From: Owenia fusiformis
Lineage: Eukaryota > Annelida > Polychaeta > Sabellida > Oweniidae
Direction of reading: 5' to 3'
DNA length: 60,000 bases
NCBI GenBank assembly: GCA_903813345.2
Contig: CAIIXF020000006.1
Coordinates: 16,064,348-16,124,347, forward strand
Each line of letters starts with the position of its first letter. Position 1 is the stretch's first letter. Positions 1 to 10,899 of the stretch are shown here, one piece after another. Under the pieces are notes generated by a model. The model was not told the origin of the DNA. It saw only the letters and a list, made by a program, of their open reading frames with translations, and did not search any database. Both the position numbers and the translations under genes were made by a program.

Positions 1-132
1 CTATTACACAGATCCAGGAAAGTAGGCTAATTATTATGTATGTTTTAATAAAGAGTTTGCCTTAATGTATATTTCTAACAGCTATACAATAGACTGGTTT
101 AATATGAATTGAGTAAATCTAAATAAGTATAC

Positions 133-3100
133 CTCCAAACTGTGGAGGTGGTCCCCCTTGATGTGGTGGACCCTGATGTGGTGGTCCTAATGGCAAAAAT
201 AAAATGTGAATAATAACATATTTCAACAAACATACCACTTCCAGAAATAAGATTAATATCGTTCCCATGGTTAGTTTTTTGACACTGCACCACAATTGAA
301 CTTCTGTATTCTCTCACCGATTTGAAAAACCTTTTTCTAATACAGTACATGGCATTTCGTCATTTGAATTTTCTTGATAAATAGTAATCTCATCTTTAAG
401 TTGTCCGCTATATTCTACACATAATCTATTTTGTTAACTGTTAGATCAGATACTTTACAAAGAGCAAATTTTGTTCAATTGAATCTTGATTTACATGCTT
501 TTTTTTCAAATTTTAATGAAATTACTTCTTTCTCCCACCTTCATCCTCCTAAGCAGGTGTCCAGAATCCGTACCTCCTTCTTCCCCCCTGCTATAAGCAG
601 TTAGCATTTCCCCGATTGAGAACTCGCAATTTGATTGGCTGTCGCAACACTGCGACAGCAATCATGTTTACGTCATCGGCGCATAATCAGATCACGTGAT
701 TCAGTTTAATCGGGCGCGTCCAACTTGGTTATAGCAGGGGGTAAAAAGAAAGAAGATATTCTGGATTTTGAAGCCCTGTGATCGGAGGATGCCCACCTTC
801 GAAACAAAATAGATTAAAGAAACTAGAATGGATAGAGTTCAGATTAAGTTTAAAATGTTACAATTTTTTTTGCTTTTATCATTTCATTTTTACAAAATCT
901 TCTACAAATGATCAGTTATAGCAATTTCAAATTGGCATAATTACCGAAGATTGTTTCAAAGTTCAAACATCTAATACTACCAATCCCATCTAATTTCTTT
1001 GAGTGTAGAATTAAGTGTAAGATACACTAAATGTATACAGTGTGTTATAAAAGCAATGAACACAATATCTACCTCCAAACTGTGGAGGAGGTCCCCCTTG
1101 GTGTGGTGGACCCTGATGTGGAGGTCCTTGCTGATGTGGACCTTGGGGGCGCTGGCCTCTGTGCTGGAAACCTCCATCACGGGGGATAAAGCCCCGACCA
1201 CGACCTGCAGAATTACGGTTGTAGTGGGCTATAATTACATACACTAAGAGGTCAGTTAGGAGATAGATGGCGGTTTGTATGCACAACACGCCCAGGCACT
1301 CCAGCCCATAATTAAAGGGAGAAGTGGCATAAAGAGCAAATCCTTTTCACAGCCTTTCATCTAATCTTATTCTTACTTTTATCATCCATGACATAGGAAT
1401 CACATTTGATATAAAGCTAAGCACATTTTGAGAATTTCGATTACGATGTACAAACTTGGCAAATTGTTCACTCCATGTACGACAGATTCTCCCTTTAATC
1501 ACCATGAAAGAACTCCAGGGTGCTCACAAGGTTTTTTGAAAATTGAGGGCAATTTAGAAAAATTACTGAATGAAATCAAGCAGAATCCTGTATATTTTAA
1601 CAAATTTGTCTATATTCACACACTTTTTGATAAACATTTTTTTCAATTTCAGAGTGGAATTGTCAAGAAGGCCAGTGAGCACCCTAAACTCTTAACCTGG
1701 AATAAACTGTCTAGTTTACAAAATAATTTAGATTAACTGCAGCCAATAAGTCTTTTGGGAAGCATGTCTTACCTCCATCGCCATTCTGTTGTGGTGGATT
1801 ATCTTTTTTCGCAGCAGCCTCAAACTTAGCGAGAGCTCCTCTATTACAGTGTGTGACGACAGGGGGTTGACCATGTACCTGGACTTTTGGGAGACGGTCC
1901 ATCAGGGTCCGAGAGGAGTTCTCTGAACCAACTGTCACAGTAGCAAACCTGAAAGAGACCAAAAATGTGACAGAATTGACGAATTTTGAACTGATTTGGA
2001 GATATCATTATTATAAGATTTTTGATATGCTTTTCCTTTGAGCACTCATAGACATTTTTACACTTCACATTGCAAGATGCAAGATCTATGGATAATTATT
2101 TTTGCAATGAAGGTACAAATATATCTCTAGAACCACAGCTTATAAACTTATTCAGTTGTAGGCCAATACTTACCCTTTGCTCTGTCCATTAGCCCTGTTC
2201 TCATAGAATTTGATATCTACAAGGTCTGTGATGCCTATATCTGTTATAGCATTTGTAAGGTCTTGATCTGTGGTCCACTGTAAGAAATTATCAAAAAAAT
2301 ATTAAAGAGAGAATCAGATATAGCGAGCAGCATAACAAAAAATTGTTTCAATTTTCGAATATTTCTGGCATATGTCATTCCTTTTCATGTCTATTTTCTA
2401 AAAATGCCCTTAGTGCACACTTTCTTTCAGGAAAACTAAAGATTTTTACAATAATGTATTACTTTTTTCTATTTGAATGGTTACCATTCTTATTATTTGG
2501 GAGAATTTAGACATTTTTCACATATTTTTGCACTTTGAATCCATTATAACTTCACCAATTTATAACATATCATGAATCTTTTGGGAGGTATTGTATTTGA
2601 GTTTGTAAGGAATAGATTGGAAGGTCAACTGTACATGTTGCTTGTAATTTTGTCTCCCCCACAGATCAGATTCTGCCTTTAATTTCATACAAGGTCAAAT
2701 ATTAACTGGATTTTTTTCTCTAATATAACACTCTTGATACCTAATATGGATTGTGTATGAAGTTAAGCTTATGTGTTACATACCCACGTGAGATTTCCTA
2801 CATAGAGGGCAACTCTTTTTCCATGATAGTTGAAACCAGCTGGAGGGGGAGCAGATGTGGGAGGGGGTGATTTAACAGCAGCTGGAACATGGTGTGGCTG
2901 AAAAATATTTCAGTCATAAATCAGTGATTCTTAATATTAAATGTATAGTACAGACTGCATATGCAAGGGTTTCAATAGAATTTCTCACAACAGGCTAGAT
3001 AAAATGAAAACAACGGGCAAATTAGTGGAAATCATAAATTAACATGGAAATCTTGAATGAAAAGTCTCTAAAAACAACAGGCGATTTTGTGAAAACAACC

Positions 3101-6100
3101 AGTGAAAATCGCCTGTCTCTTTTATAATCTCAACTAAGTACATATAGATACACTGTTAGAGATCACACTACAAAGTAATAGAGAGTTAATTATGTAAATA
3201 GCTGATTCTTACCTGCTGTTCTACTTGTACTTGCTGTGGCTGGGAACTAGCAGGGGTTGTAATAACATCATCATAGAGATCAACATTGTCATTGAACTGA
3301 CCATCTGTATCCTGAAAATATGTAATTACAAAATACAGATCTCAGAATTGTATATTTTTCCAACATGTGAATCTATCTTTGTTGTTGGCCCAGAATATGT
3401 ACTTCTAACCTGTTCCAGGTAAGGTCGAAACGAATATAAATTCACCTCAGCAGAGGTGATTATACCTCCACCTGTATCTAATGGTTGCCCCTGATGGTAT
3501 TTATTCGCCGTAAAGAGACTGGTATTGGAAATAGGGCCATGTCATTCGACCAAAATTGGTCTGAACTGCAAACTTTTGCTTAAATACGGGTATTCAGAAC
3601 TTTCATATCATGTTCCGAAGGGTTTCGGAACAAACATCGGAACCTTACCTACTATTGACTTTGAATCATTAATACCTAAGTCCAGTGTTTCCCCAGTAAT
3701 ATTTTCCTTCAAACTGTGTCAAATATACATGTGTATTCGTCGCATAAATATAATAAATAGCGATGAAATCAAGTTTTGTTTTGATTTAAGAGTATGACCT
3801 TCAGTTTTCACTGGAAGTAGGAATCGACGGGGCGGAATCACTCGCGAAAAAAATAAATAAATAAATTTAATTATGATCTTTACAACCTACACTTTTTATA
3901 ACCAGAACAACGGCAACGCCAAAGCGTAGCGAATCCCATCGAACAGAAATGGCTGGGATTTTTACAAACGAATAGCAAATATCATAAAACAACACACCAG
4001 AAAGGCCACCATTTTCAAAATGGTTGCTCACTAGCCAAGTTGTCATCAGAAGAAATAATATGCTTTTAAGTAGCCACCTCTAAAATTTTTGAAAAATCGC
4101 ACACGTACTTGTAAAATTACACACATAAAAATGGTGGCCATTTTTCAAAATGGCCGACTACTCCCCAAAGTTTTATTAGACAATGTGCCATGCTTAAAGT
4201 ATTCACATATCAAATATGAACAAAATCGCTCGACTACTTTTTGAGTTATAGTAAAATACGTTAAAATGGCGGCCATTTTTCAAAATGGCCACCGTCTACC
4301 AAAAGTGTCATTAGAAATAGACAGTGTGCCATGCTTATAGTATTCACATACCAAATATGAACAAAATCACTCCACTACTTTTCGAGTTATAGTAAAATAC
4401 GTTAAAATGGCGGCCATTTTTCAAAATTTTTTTCAAAATGGCCACCTTCTACCAAAAATGTCATAGGACAGTCTGCCATGCTTATAGTATTCACATACCA
4501 AATATGAACAAAATCGCTCCACTACTTTTCGAGTTATAGTAAAATATGTGAAAATGGCGGCCATTTTTCAATTTTTTTTTCAAAATGGCCACCTTCTACC
4601 AAAAGTGTCATAGGACAGTGTGCCATGCTTATAGTATTCACATACCAAATATGAACAAAATCGCTCCACTACTTTTCGAGTTATAGTAAAATACGTTAAA
4701 ATGGCGGCCATTTTTCAAAATGGCCACCTTCTACCAAAAGTGTTTTTAGACAGTGTGCAATGCTTATAGTATTCACATACCAAATATGAACAAAATCGCT
4801 CCACTATTTTTTGAGTTATAGCAAAAATCGTAAAATGATGAGTAAAGGCCGCCATTTTTCAAGATGGCTGCCATGTGCTACTTTAATATCTACATTTGTA
4901 GCATTATTAATGTCCTTTATATTTTTTTACATTTAAAACATATTGCTAATACAGTTTCACATATTACACCTAAATTACTGTAAAATCGGCACTAAAATGG
5001 CCGCCATTTTGAAATGAGCGGCCATTTTGAAAATCGGCTTTCGAGCAGAACTTTTACCCCCATAGGGTATATGTGTACAGAATATGAACAAAATCGGGCC
5101 AACGGTATTTGAGTTATTGCCCGGACGGACGGACAGACGGACGGACGGACGTACGTACGGACGGACGTACGTACGGACGGACGTACGTACGGACGGACGT
5201 ACGTACGGACGGACGGACGGACGGAGGCGTTCCCTATATCCCTCCGAACTTCGTTCGATGGGATAATTATTTAAGATAACTAGATTTATGGTACATCTGA
5301 GTAAATAATCGCCTATGACAGATGTGTACATTTCATATATATTTTCGTTTCCCATCTAGATTTATATGAAAGTGAAAATGGCCGGCAAACCAAATCGGGG
5401 AGATAAAAGGTCGATAGTTTTTAAGTTTACTTTGGAGTTTTACTTCCAATAGATCAAATCAAATGTAAAACGATGTTGCGAATTATCAGGTAGGTTTGTT
5501 TCTTTTGTTTTCGTTTGTGGTCCAAAAAGAGTTCCGAAAGTTCCCATTCCATGAGACAAAATTCCGAACTGATTCTGGCACAGCCCAAATGGGAAAATTC
5601 CTTGTTTGGTGCATTGTCAGTTGGTAGATGATTCTTCTTAAGCATTGAATTCTGTTCTATTCTGCTTGCAGGAGATCTATAGCGTGAGAGTTAAAGGCTC
5701 TATGGGGTTAATCCTGGTCAAGTCTCTCTAACGTAATCATAAATCACTGCGTTGCTACTTTTTCCCGAAAAGAAACCTGTATAACAGACCCAAAGGTATA
5801 CCTTGCTGGGGTTTCAATAACAGTCGGCTACTGACGAAAACGCCGCTTCAAATACCAGTTATGCCGCTTCAAATTTTGAGAAAAAAATTAGAAAAAATGG
5901 CCGGCCCAAATGAGAGATTTTGCTGATACATGAGCCAAATCAATTGTTTGTAGTGGTCGGACTCGCCTGAAAATCTCCACTCGAGTGGGCCATGAAAAAC
6001 CACAATTATATTCAAGATTTGACTCAGTTGAGTTACTTCCGGTTTCAATTTCCCAAGTAGCGGCAGAATTCATCAATTTGATCAAGTCTTTCAAGTGCCT

Positions 6101-7388
6101 CTATACTTTTTATTGTCTGTATATGTTGTATATTCCCAGAATGCATCAAAACGGAAATGAAACTTTTGCATAAAAATGACGAACGCAGAATAAAATCCAA
6201 GTATGTCTGTCTTCTGTATATTAGGTTCATTCCCGTATGTTATTTTTAACGAAGGACAGCCTATAACGACTGCTATACGCAAAAAGATGCATGAAATTAG
6301 AAGTTTCGAAACTGAAAGTTGAAAAATGGCGACTTTCGCGTGTTCTATGCGCATGCGCAAAAATGAAAGTACTTCATTTCCACGATTCAGAAGGATTCAA
6401 ATTACTTTTCTGCGGTTGGTTCGGTTTTACTTAGATACCAAATGAAAGATTATTGCCAAGGAATGGAACACGTATTTCGAAAATGAGAGTTATTTGTTTT
6501 ATCACTAAAGGAAAATATTTCCGCAATATAAGGTGCATCATGGGAAGGGACTGCTGTGAAATAATGAACGCAAGTGATATCTACCTAAAAATATATGTAG
6601 TTATTGCGCATGCATTCATATAATATATATATGTAGTTATTGTGCATGCGTTCATATAATATGAACTAATCAAATTGCTGGATTGAACGCACCTGCGCAT
6701 AGAACACGGGAAAGTCGCCATGTTTCAACTTTCAGTTTTGAAACTTCTAATTTCATGCATCTTTTTGCGTATAGCAGTCATTATAGGCTGTCCTTCGTTA
6801 AAAATAACATACGGGAATGAACCTAAGGAAACAAAGAACTCTAGGAACTATCCATTTTTACAGTGGACGTGTCTTGGGGAAGAAATCGACTCTGGAGGTA
6901 ATAATTTGGTTGCAAAAATTTTCGGTTCTTGCATAGTAATCACTTCTTTACATATTCTTCAGATTGCTCAGCAACTAGTGGATGGATTTCTAGGCCTACC
7001 ATTTTTTCTATCCACTTATTTTTACTGGAAATATCTAACAATCATTTTCTACAAATTTCAGAAAGCATCAACATCGACCACCCTTATACTCTTAATAAGC
7101 AGTACACACTCATCGGAGGGCTTGCCCGACGCCTCGAGACAAGCCCCTGTGGAATTAATCTACCCAACAAAGAATACACACGTTTTTTGAAAACGAAAAT
7201 TTCTTTTTTCCTATTTTGGATCACCATTTTCTAAGTCTTAGCACTGTGCTATCTACTCAAATTTTACAGCAATATTATCTAAGTGATAAGTTCATTAATT
7301 TCTTTTAATACATTTTAAGTAATATACTCACTGCAGTGAAATCTTCGCCAATATTGTCGGCATACAGGTCTATGTCTACGTCCACCAT
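133..7388 (-). CDS. CPSF6: Cleavage and polyadenylation specificity factor subunit 6 (CFIm68-like), 5' part of gene
   Basis: CPSF6 is the RNA-binding partner of NUDT21 in cleavage factor Im and acts in the nucleus to choose poly(A) sites. Seven coding exons on the minus strand, all with GT-AG borders: 7332-7388, 3213-3311, 2784-2897, 2174-2277, 1773-1948, 1073-1204 and 133-186. Phase carries through (736 nt, 245 codons plus 1 nt). The start ATG (7386-7388) has an upstream in-frame TAA. The N-terminus is acidic and tyrosine-bearing ([14 protein letters not shown], then [10 protein letters not shown]), as in CPSF6. One RRM follows: RNP2 ALYVGNLTW near residues 82-90, and RNP1 [14 protein letters not shown] across the exon 4/5 junction. 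After it comes a Gly/Pro/Gln-rich tract ([23 protein letters not shown]), the start of the proline-rich region. The RS-like C-terminus lies beyond the left edge. Exon 7 nearly repeats the end of exon 6. Intron 1 is about 3.9 kb and full of repeats. Confidence 0.93.
537..800. repeat. Inverted-repeat (MITE-like) element in CPSF6 intron 6
   Basis: The left arm around 551-597 (TCCAGAATCC, CCCCCTGCTATAA) is the reverse complement of the right arm around 729-766 (TTATAGCAGGGGG, ATTCTGGA), with weaker pairing extending outward. The centre is unusually CG-rich for this intron. It carries an inverted CCAAT (ATTGGCT), a CRE-like TTACGTCATC, a CACGTG E-box and a small hairpin TGTCGCAACACTGCGACA. No transposase remnant is visible. 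It is most likely a short non-autonomous DNA element; regulatory activity is only a guess. Confidence 0.6.
2306..2678 (+). mobile_element. TTAA-flanked MITE, copy 1
   Basis: A 373-bp element flanked on both sides by TTAA (2302-2305 and 2679-2682). Its short imperfect terminal inverted repeats read AGAGAGAATCAGAT at the left and ATCAGATTCTGCCT at the right. The body matches copies at 15953-16321 (same orientation) and 27691-28009 (inverted), for example ATTATTTGGGAGAATTTA and CATGAATCTTTTGGGAG. No coding capacity. TTAA duplications are typical of piggyBac and Kolobok relatives; the superfamily is inferred from the target site only. It lies in CPSF6 intron 3, close upstream of exon 4. Confidence 0.8.
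3893..5267 (+). mobile_element. Pearl/Helentron-like non-autonomous element, copy 1
   Basis: The left end holds AACAACGGCAACGCC and ATCCCATCGAAC. The core has five to six tandem units of roughly 135-147 bp, each with ATGGCGGCCATTTTTC, TACCAAAAGTGTCAT, TTATAGTATTCACATACC and AAATCGCTCCACTAC. An ACGG/ACGT-rich microsatellite follows. The right end has TCCCTATATCCCTCCGAA and a small hairpin, GAACTTCGTTC, followed by GATGGGAT. The ATCCCATCGAAC near the left end is repeated inverted at the right end. Core repeats followed by an ACGG-type microsatellite and a distinct 3' end is the layout described for bivalve Pearl elements. That family name is my inference. Apparent ORFs in the microsatellite are artefacts. 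Confidence 0.75.
5120..5224. repeat. ACGG/ACGT-rich microsatellite
   Basis: Tetranucleotide tract built from GGAC and GTAC blocks (ggacggacgtacgtac pattern) between the core repeats and the right end of the Pearl-like element. The inverted relative near 41640 keeps only about three units, so the tract has changed length strongly between copies. Confidence 0.9.
6224..6823. mobile_element. 600-bp foldback/MITE element with 130-bp inverted repeats
   Basis: Left arm 6224 to about 6353 and right arm about 6694 to 6823 are reverse complements of roughly 130 bp (outer ends GGTTCATTCCCGTATG and CATACGGGAATGAACC). They are flanked by TA on both sides (6222-6223, 6824-6825). The short interior contains a duplicated stretch of about 36 bp (ATGTAGTTATTG.GCATGC). 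The TA flanks suggest Tc1/mariner-type mobilisation. Open frames running through the arms are by-products of the repeat. Located in CPSF6 intron 1, about 560 bp from exon 1. Confidence 0.8.
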
Positions 7389-9512
7389 TATTTACCACAT
7401 TTCTTGAGTTCGTCTTAGGGAAAGTAGGTCAAACTTCAACACGCTATTTCAGGCTAATTGCTTGCGTTTCGCAATATAAAGTGAGACTATTTACTTCTAC
7501 GGTATATGATTGATTTTATCAATGGTACATAAGACAATTTGATACACGATAAATATGTCTAAACTGGTGAGAAAGTGAGGGATCTTCCGGACTAATATTA
7601 TGAGGTATAATCCGGGCACCTGTCTCCGAGAAATGAAAACGAGGCATGAAAACAAAGCTGCAAATGTTTTGGTCGCAAATATGTGAAAACTTGACTTATA
7701 TGTTCAATGAAGATCGAAATTCAAACCTATATTAGCCGCTAAAGTATGCTAGTGGTAAGTATCTACCCTTGTATCATAATTTCGTTCATTGCCATCGAAA
7801 CATTTTCTCTGAATAACACGGACCAAAATTTGGCCATGTGCCCTGAATTTATCTGTTTTTGTGGGTCCAAAAGTCAAGTACTAAAGAGGTAAATTATACA
7901 TCTTATCAACAGGGTCAAATCTCAATTCCTGTGTACATAATCTCAATAGATATTTGTGTACAGCAGAAAATGTTGCGCAGTAGTCTTGTAGGAGTAGATA
8001 TACATGTATGAAAGTCGGATGGTTTTGAGGCTTCATGTATAATTTCTTTGAGCAGGTAATTAGATATAAGTATATTCTTGTTCAGTGTAATATTGACGTG
8101 TTAGAATTGTTATATTTCTGGATCTGTAACGGAACGTAAATAATACAACTGCATTTTCTGCATACAGAGTTGCAGTATACACATTGCTCGCAACATGAAA
8201 AGTACCATAATTATTAGTTTAATTGACGTTTCAACAAAATTGTCTTTAAATCTCAGACAGATGGAATTATGTGACATTATACTGTTCTTGAAAATTTTGT
8301 AATTCCTCATATCAAAACTGCTATGTACATGTACAATATACAACTCCCTTATATTTCAACAAAAGATCAAAATGAAAGAGTGGATATTCATTGAATCCAT
8401 GTTCATGAAATACATTTTATTAACTATTCCAGAAAGTCTATTGTTTGGACTTGTTCTAACTGAAAAGTCATAAATATACAGTTTATCCAATAAATGTAAT
8501 TTCTGAGCTCTATTTACAACTTTTAGCATGTAGATACAAGTAATTAGTACATCTCTATGTCGAACAGATAGTAAGTACTTCAGCTATTAGAACTGACAAT
8601 ATTCTTTCCTGTTATCTTTTTTTGCAATCTTTCAACATATTCATCACATTTAGTTTGTTTTACATGCATCATTATAAGCACATTTTATGTTAAATAGATG
8701 GATAGTGGGGTACATGTAGATGCTGTAGTACTGAACCTACCAGTTACCGCACCCAGTTAAAGATTGGAAAATGTTCTTGCATAAAGTCAAATATCTATCC
8801 AGAGAATATGGAAATCAATAAGAAGTAGGGTATAAGTTGAACCATGGGCATTCAACTAGATAGTTGAATGCCCATGGTTGAACAGTTGAAGACATTTGTC
8901 CGAGTTTAGGAAACATTACATGGAGATATGAAATTTCAAATTTAAGCGTCATTCATTTCATTGTCAATATACTGTTATTTGTATAGTAATGCAAAAAGAA
9001 AGTACAAATATACAGCTACTGTAATAAAATATTTATATTGATAAACAACTTGCGAAATGATTAAAGTGAAAAATGCAAATATTGGTACACACAGTGTAAC
9101 AGTTTGACCTTCATATACCTTACAACATGACTTAACTGCATTTTACGATGAATAGCACTGTTTCTATTTATTTAAAGCGGAAATAATGTCAGGTATTCTA
9201 ATCATCATAATATGTAGTTACAATACTACTGAATAAAATGCAATAAGTTGAAAATCTTGTTATGTGTTAGTTTTTGTATAATATTGAAAATAAAAATCAT
9301 AAATTGACCCAGTGACCCAGTTGTCTGTTGGACGGGGCTCGCCATATTTCCCTCAGAGACCCGGATGTAGACCGGAAGTGTGACGTTTCTGCGACCTGAG
9401 CCGCCATCTTGAAAGCATTCACAACAAAGGAAAATGTCTATTTGTTGTGCGGTAAATTGTTCAAATATTTCCACTGATAGAGCTAGACTTGGGATAAGGA
9501 CTTTAAAAGAAA
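7389..9512. other. Intergenic region upstream of CPSF6
   Basis: No supported coding exon. The CPSF6 promoter must lie in the first few hundred bases, but no clear core element was recognised. The region is AT-rich up to about 9300. It then becomes GC-richer, with a YY1-like CAAGATGGCGGC on the minus strand (9405-9416) next to an ORF starting at 9434. That ORF begins M-S-I-C-C-A-V-N-C-S-N, which resembles the first residues of a THAP zinc finger but lacks the rest of the domain. Confidence 0.5.
8836..8883. repeat. 48-bp near-perfect palindrome
   Basis: Two 23-nt arms separated by 2 nt pair with a single mismatch. The core is ACCATGGGCATTCAACTA, GA, then its exact reverse complement. It would form a very stable cruciform or RNA hairpin. 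No flanking repeat or gene explains it. Confidence 0.9.
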
Positions 9513-10126
9513 TGCCTGAACGACAGTACGACAGTCGGCTGGTGACGGTAGAATTAAAATCTGTCGACAGTTCAAACCAGCTGTCGTTGTCGTGGACCGA
9601 ATCCCCGGGGAATAGAACACATTTAAAACAGTGTCACTTACTATAGTTTCTGAAAAGTTTCATGCACGGCTTTTAACAATTAAAGATTTCTGCTTATTAT
9701 TGTCTTGTTTGTCGTCCTATATCTATCCTGGGGTTGTGTTTTTTCTCCCCAATACGGGAAAACATTTTGAATAAAGAATTTTCCAATTCCGCCATCGAAC
9801 AAGTAGGGTAATCTGCAGCAGTTTCGTTTTTGCTTCAACTCTTCAAAAGCTCTTCAAAATAGATTGGTGAATAAAAATGAATAACAACTGAAGTTAGAGT
9901 GGTTTATTTAGTTCGATGTCAGGATATTTCAAGTGAGTATTGATTATATAGACGCTACAGAGATGATGGTTCTAGACACGCGGGGCAAGTTGTTTTAGCT
10001 GATTTTCTCCTCAAACGGCCTAGATTGAACACAATTTTACTTCCGGGTTTACCCACGACAGTTTGCTATCGGCAACAGAAATAACACTGTCGTTATCGAC
10101 AATGGAATCTCACTGTCGTTCGGGCA
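9513..10126. mobile_element. 614-bp terminal-inverted-repeat element
   Basis: Left end TGCCTGAACGACAGT (9513-9527) is matched at the right end by ACTGTCGTTCGGGCA (10112-10126), a 15-bp inverted repeat with one mismatch. Further CGACAGT/ACTGTCG motifs lie just inside both ends. No coding capacity and no clear target duplication. It interrupts the short ORF beginning at 9434. Confidence 0.5.
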
Positions 10127-10789
10127 GTTGCCATACCATACATATTCTCTCACAAGAAACCAAAGAGAACTGAACCAGGCCATGTGCCGGTTAGGTCGAC
10201 GCCATTTTGAAAAAACTTTTTGAATTGTATCGTATCGTATCGTATGTCTTTAATAGCTTTATAACTTAATACCATATTTGTGAAATAAATATAACATACT
10301 AGGTCTACGAGCCTTTAAATTGTTTGTTGTCTACTGTAAATACAACAGAAATACACCTCCATGGTGATCGAAATGACGAACCTTGCGTCATCGATGGCGA
10401 TCATTCATGACGGGGAATACCTTATCAGTTCTGCCTTATATTTATAACAGAGTGTCAAAAATCCAATTAATATCTGCCATTCGTCATTTTATTAAATAAA
10501 AGATCCGAATATGTTTAATCTTCAAGCAAAACGATCGAGAGATAATTGATTGTCAACATAAAATTAACGCATTTTCCTGTCATGTCGGTAACCAACGTTC
10601 ACGAGTTGGTCAGTTTTTGGTTTTGATTGGCACTTTGGGAGTTAATTCTATGAATTGTAAGTATTGATGTGAACATGGTCATGTTTTTCTCGAACAGGTG
10701 ATATCATATTATAGTATGTCAATATGCCAAATACATCGTCAAAATCTTCAAATTGCTTCATTTTCTTGTTAAGAAGTTCGTAATATTTT
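10127..10789. other. Intergenic, no gene seen
   Basis: AT-rich sequence with a short CGTAT pentanucleotide run near 10227-10247. No ORF, splice-bounded exon or repeat with a second copy was recognised here. Confidence 0.5.
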
Positions 10790-10813
10790 TCAATGTGGCC
10801 GCCCCGCTACAAT

Positions 10814-10899
10814 TGCGCATGCGCATTTTTCGGGCCAATCAAAATGCTGGAATTTGTCGAGTCGCAGTGACGCCGCTCATGAATATTCATAGGTAGGTT
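10814..10899 (+). promoter_or_regulatory. NRF1/CCAAT promoter of the BEN-domain gene
   Basis: A perfect NRF1 palindrome TGCGCATGCGCA (10814-10825) is followed by a CCAAT box (10835-10839). The surrounding sequence is CG-richer and lies 60-85 bp before the proposed start ATG at 10900. There is no TATA box. NRF1 plus CCAAT is the usual arrangement of TATA-less housekeeping promoters. The link to the downstream gene is inferred from spacing and from the phase-compatible first exon. Confidence 0.6.

Larger units (their letters stand above)
3455..5815. repeat. Dispersed repeat split by a 2-kb insertion (CPSF6 intron 1)
   Basis: The segment 3455-3530 (GCAGAGGTG, ACCTCCACCTGTATCTAA, GGTTGCC, AGACTGGTATT) and the segment about 5598-5815 (GTCAGTTGGTAGATG, GGGGTTAATCCTGG, CCCAAAGGTATACC) are two halves of one sequence. 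It is found uninterrupted and inverted at about 37308-37610. The roughly 2 kb between the halves holds the Pearl-like element and flanking unique sequence. The intact copy therefore shows what the locus looked like before insertion. Confidence 0.65.

Noticed and set aside
4975-5355. ORFs rich in RTDGRTY / VRPSVRP repeats on both strands
   Set aside because: They are translations of the ACGG/ACGT microsatellite in the Pearl-like element, not genes.
6091-7190. Two similar ORFs on opposite strands ([18 protein letters not shown]-type)
   Set aside because: The similarity comes from the 130-bp inverted repeats of the foldback element at 6224-6823; the hydrophobic look is accidental.
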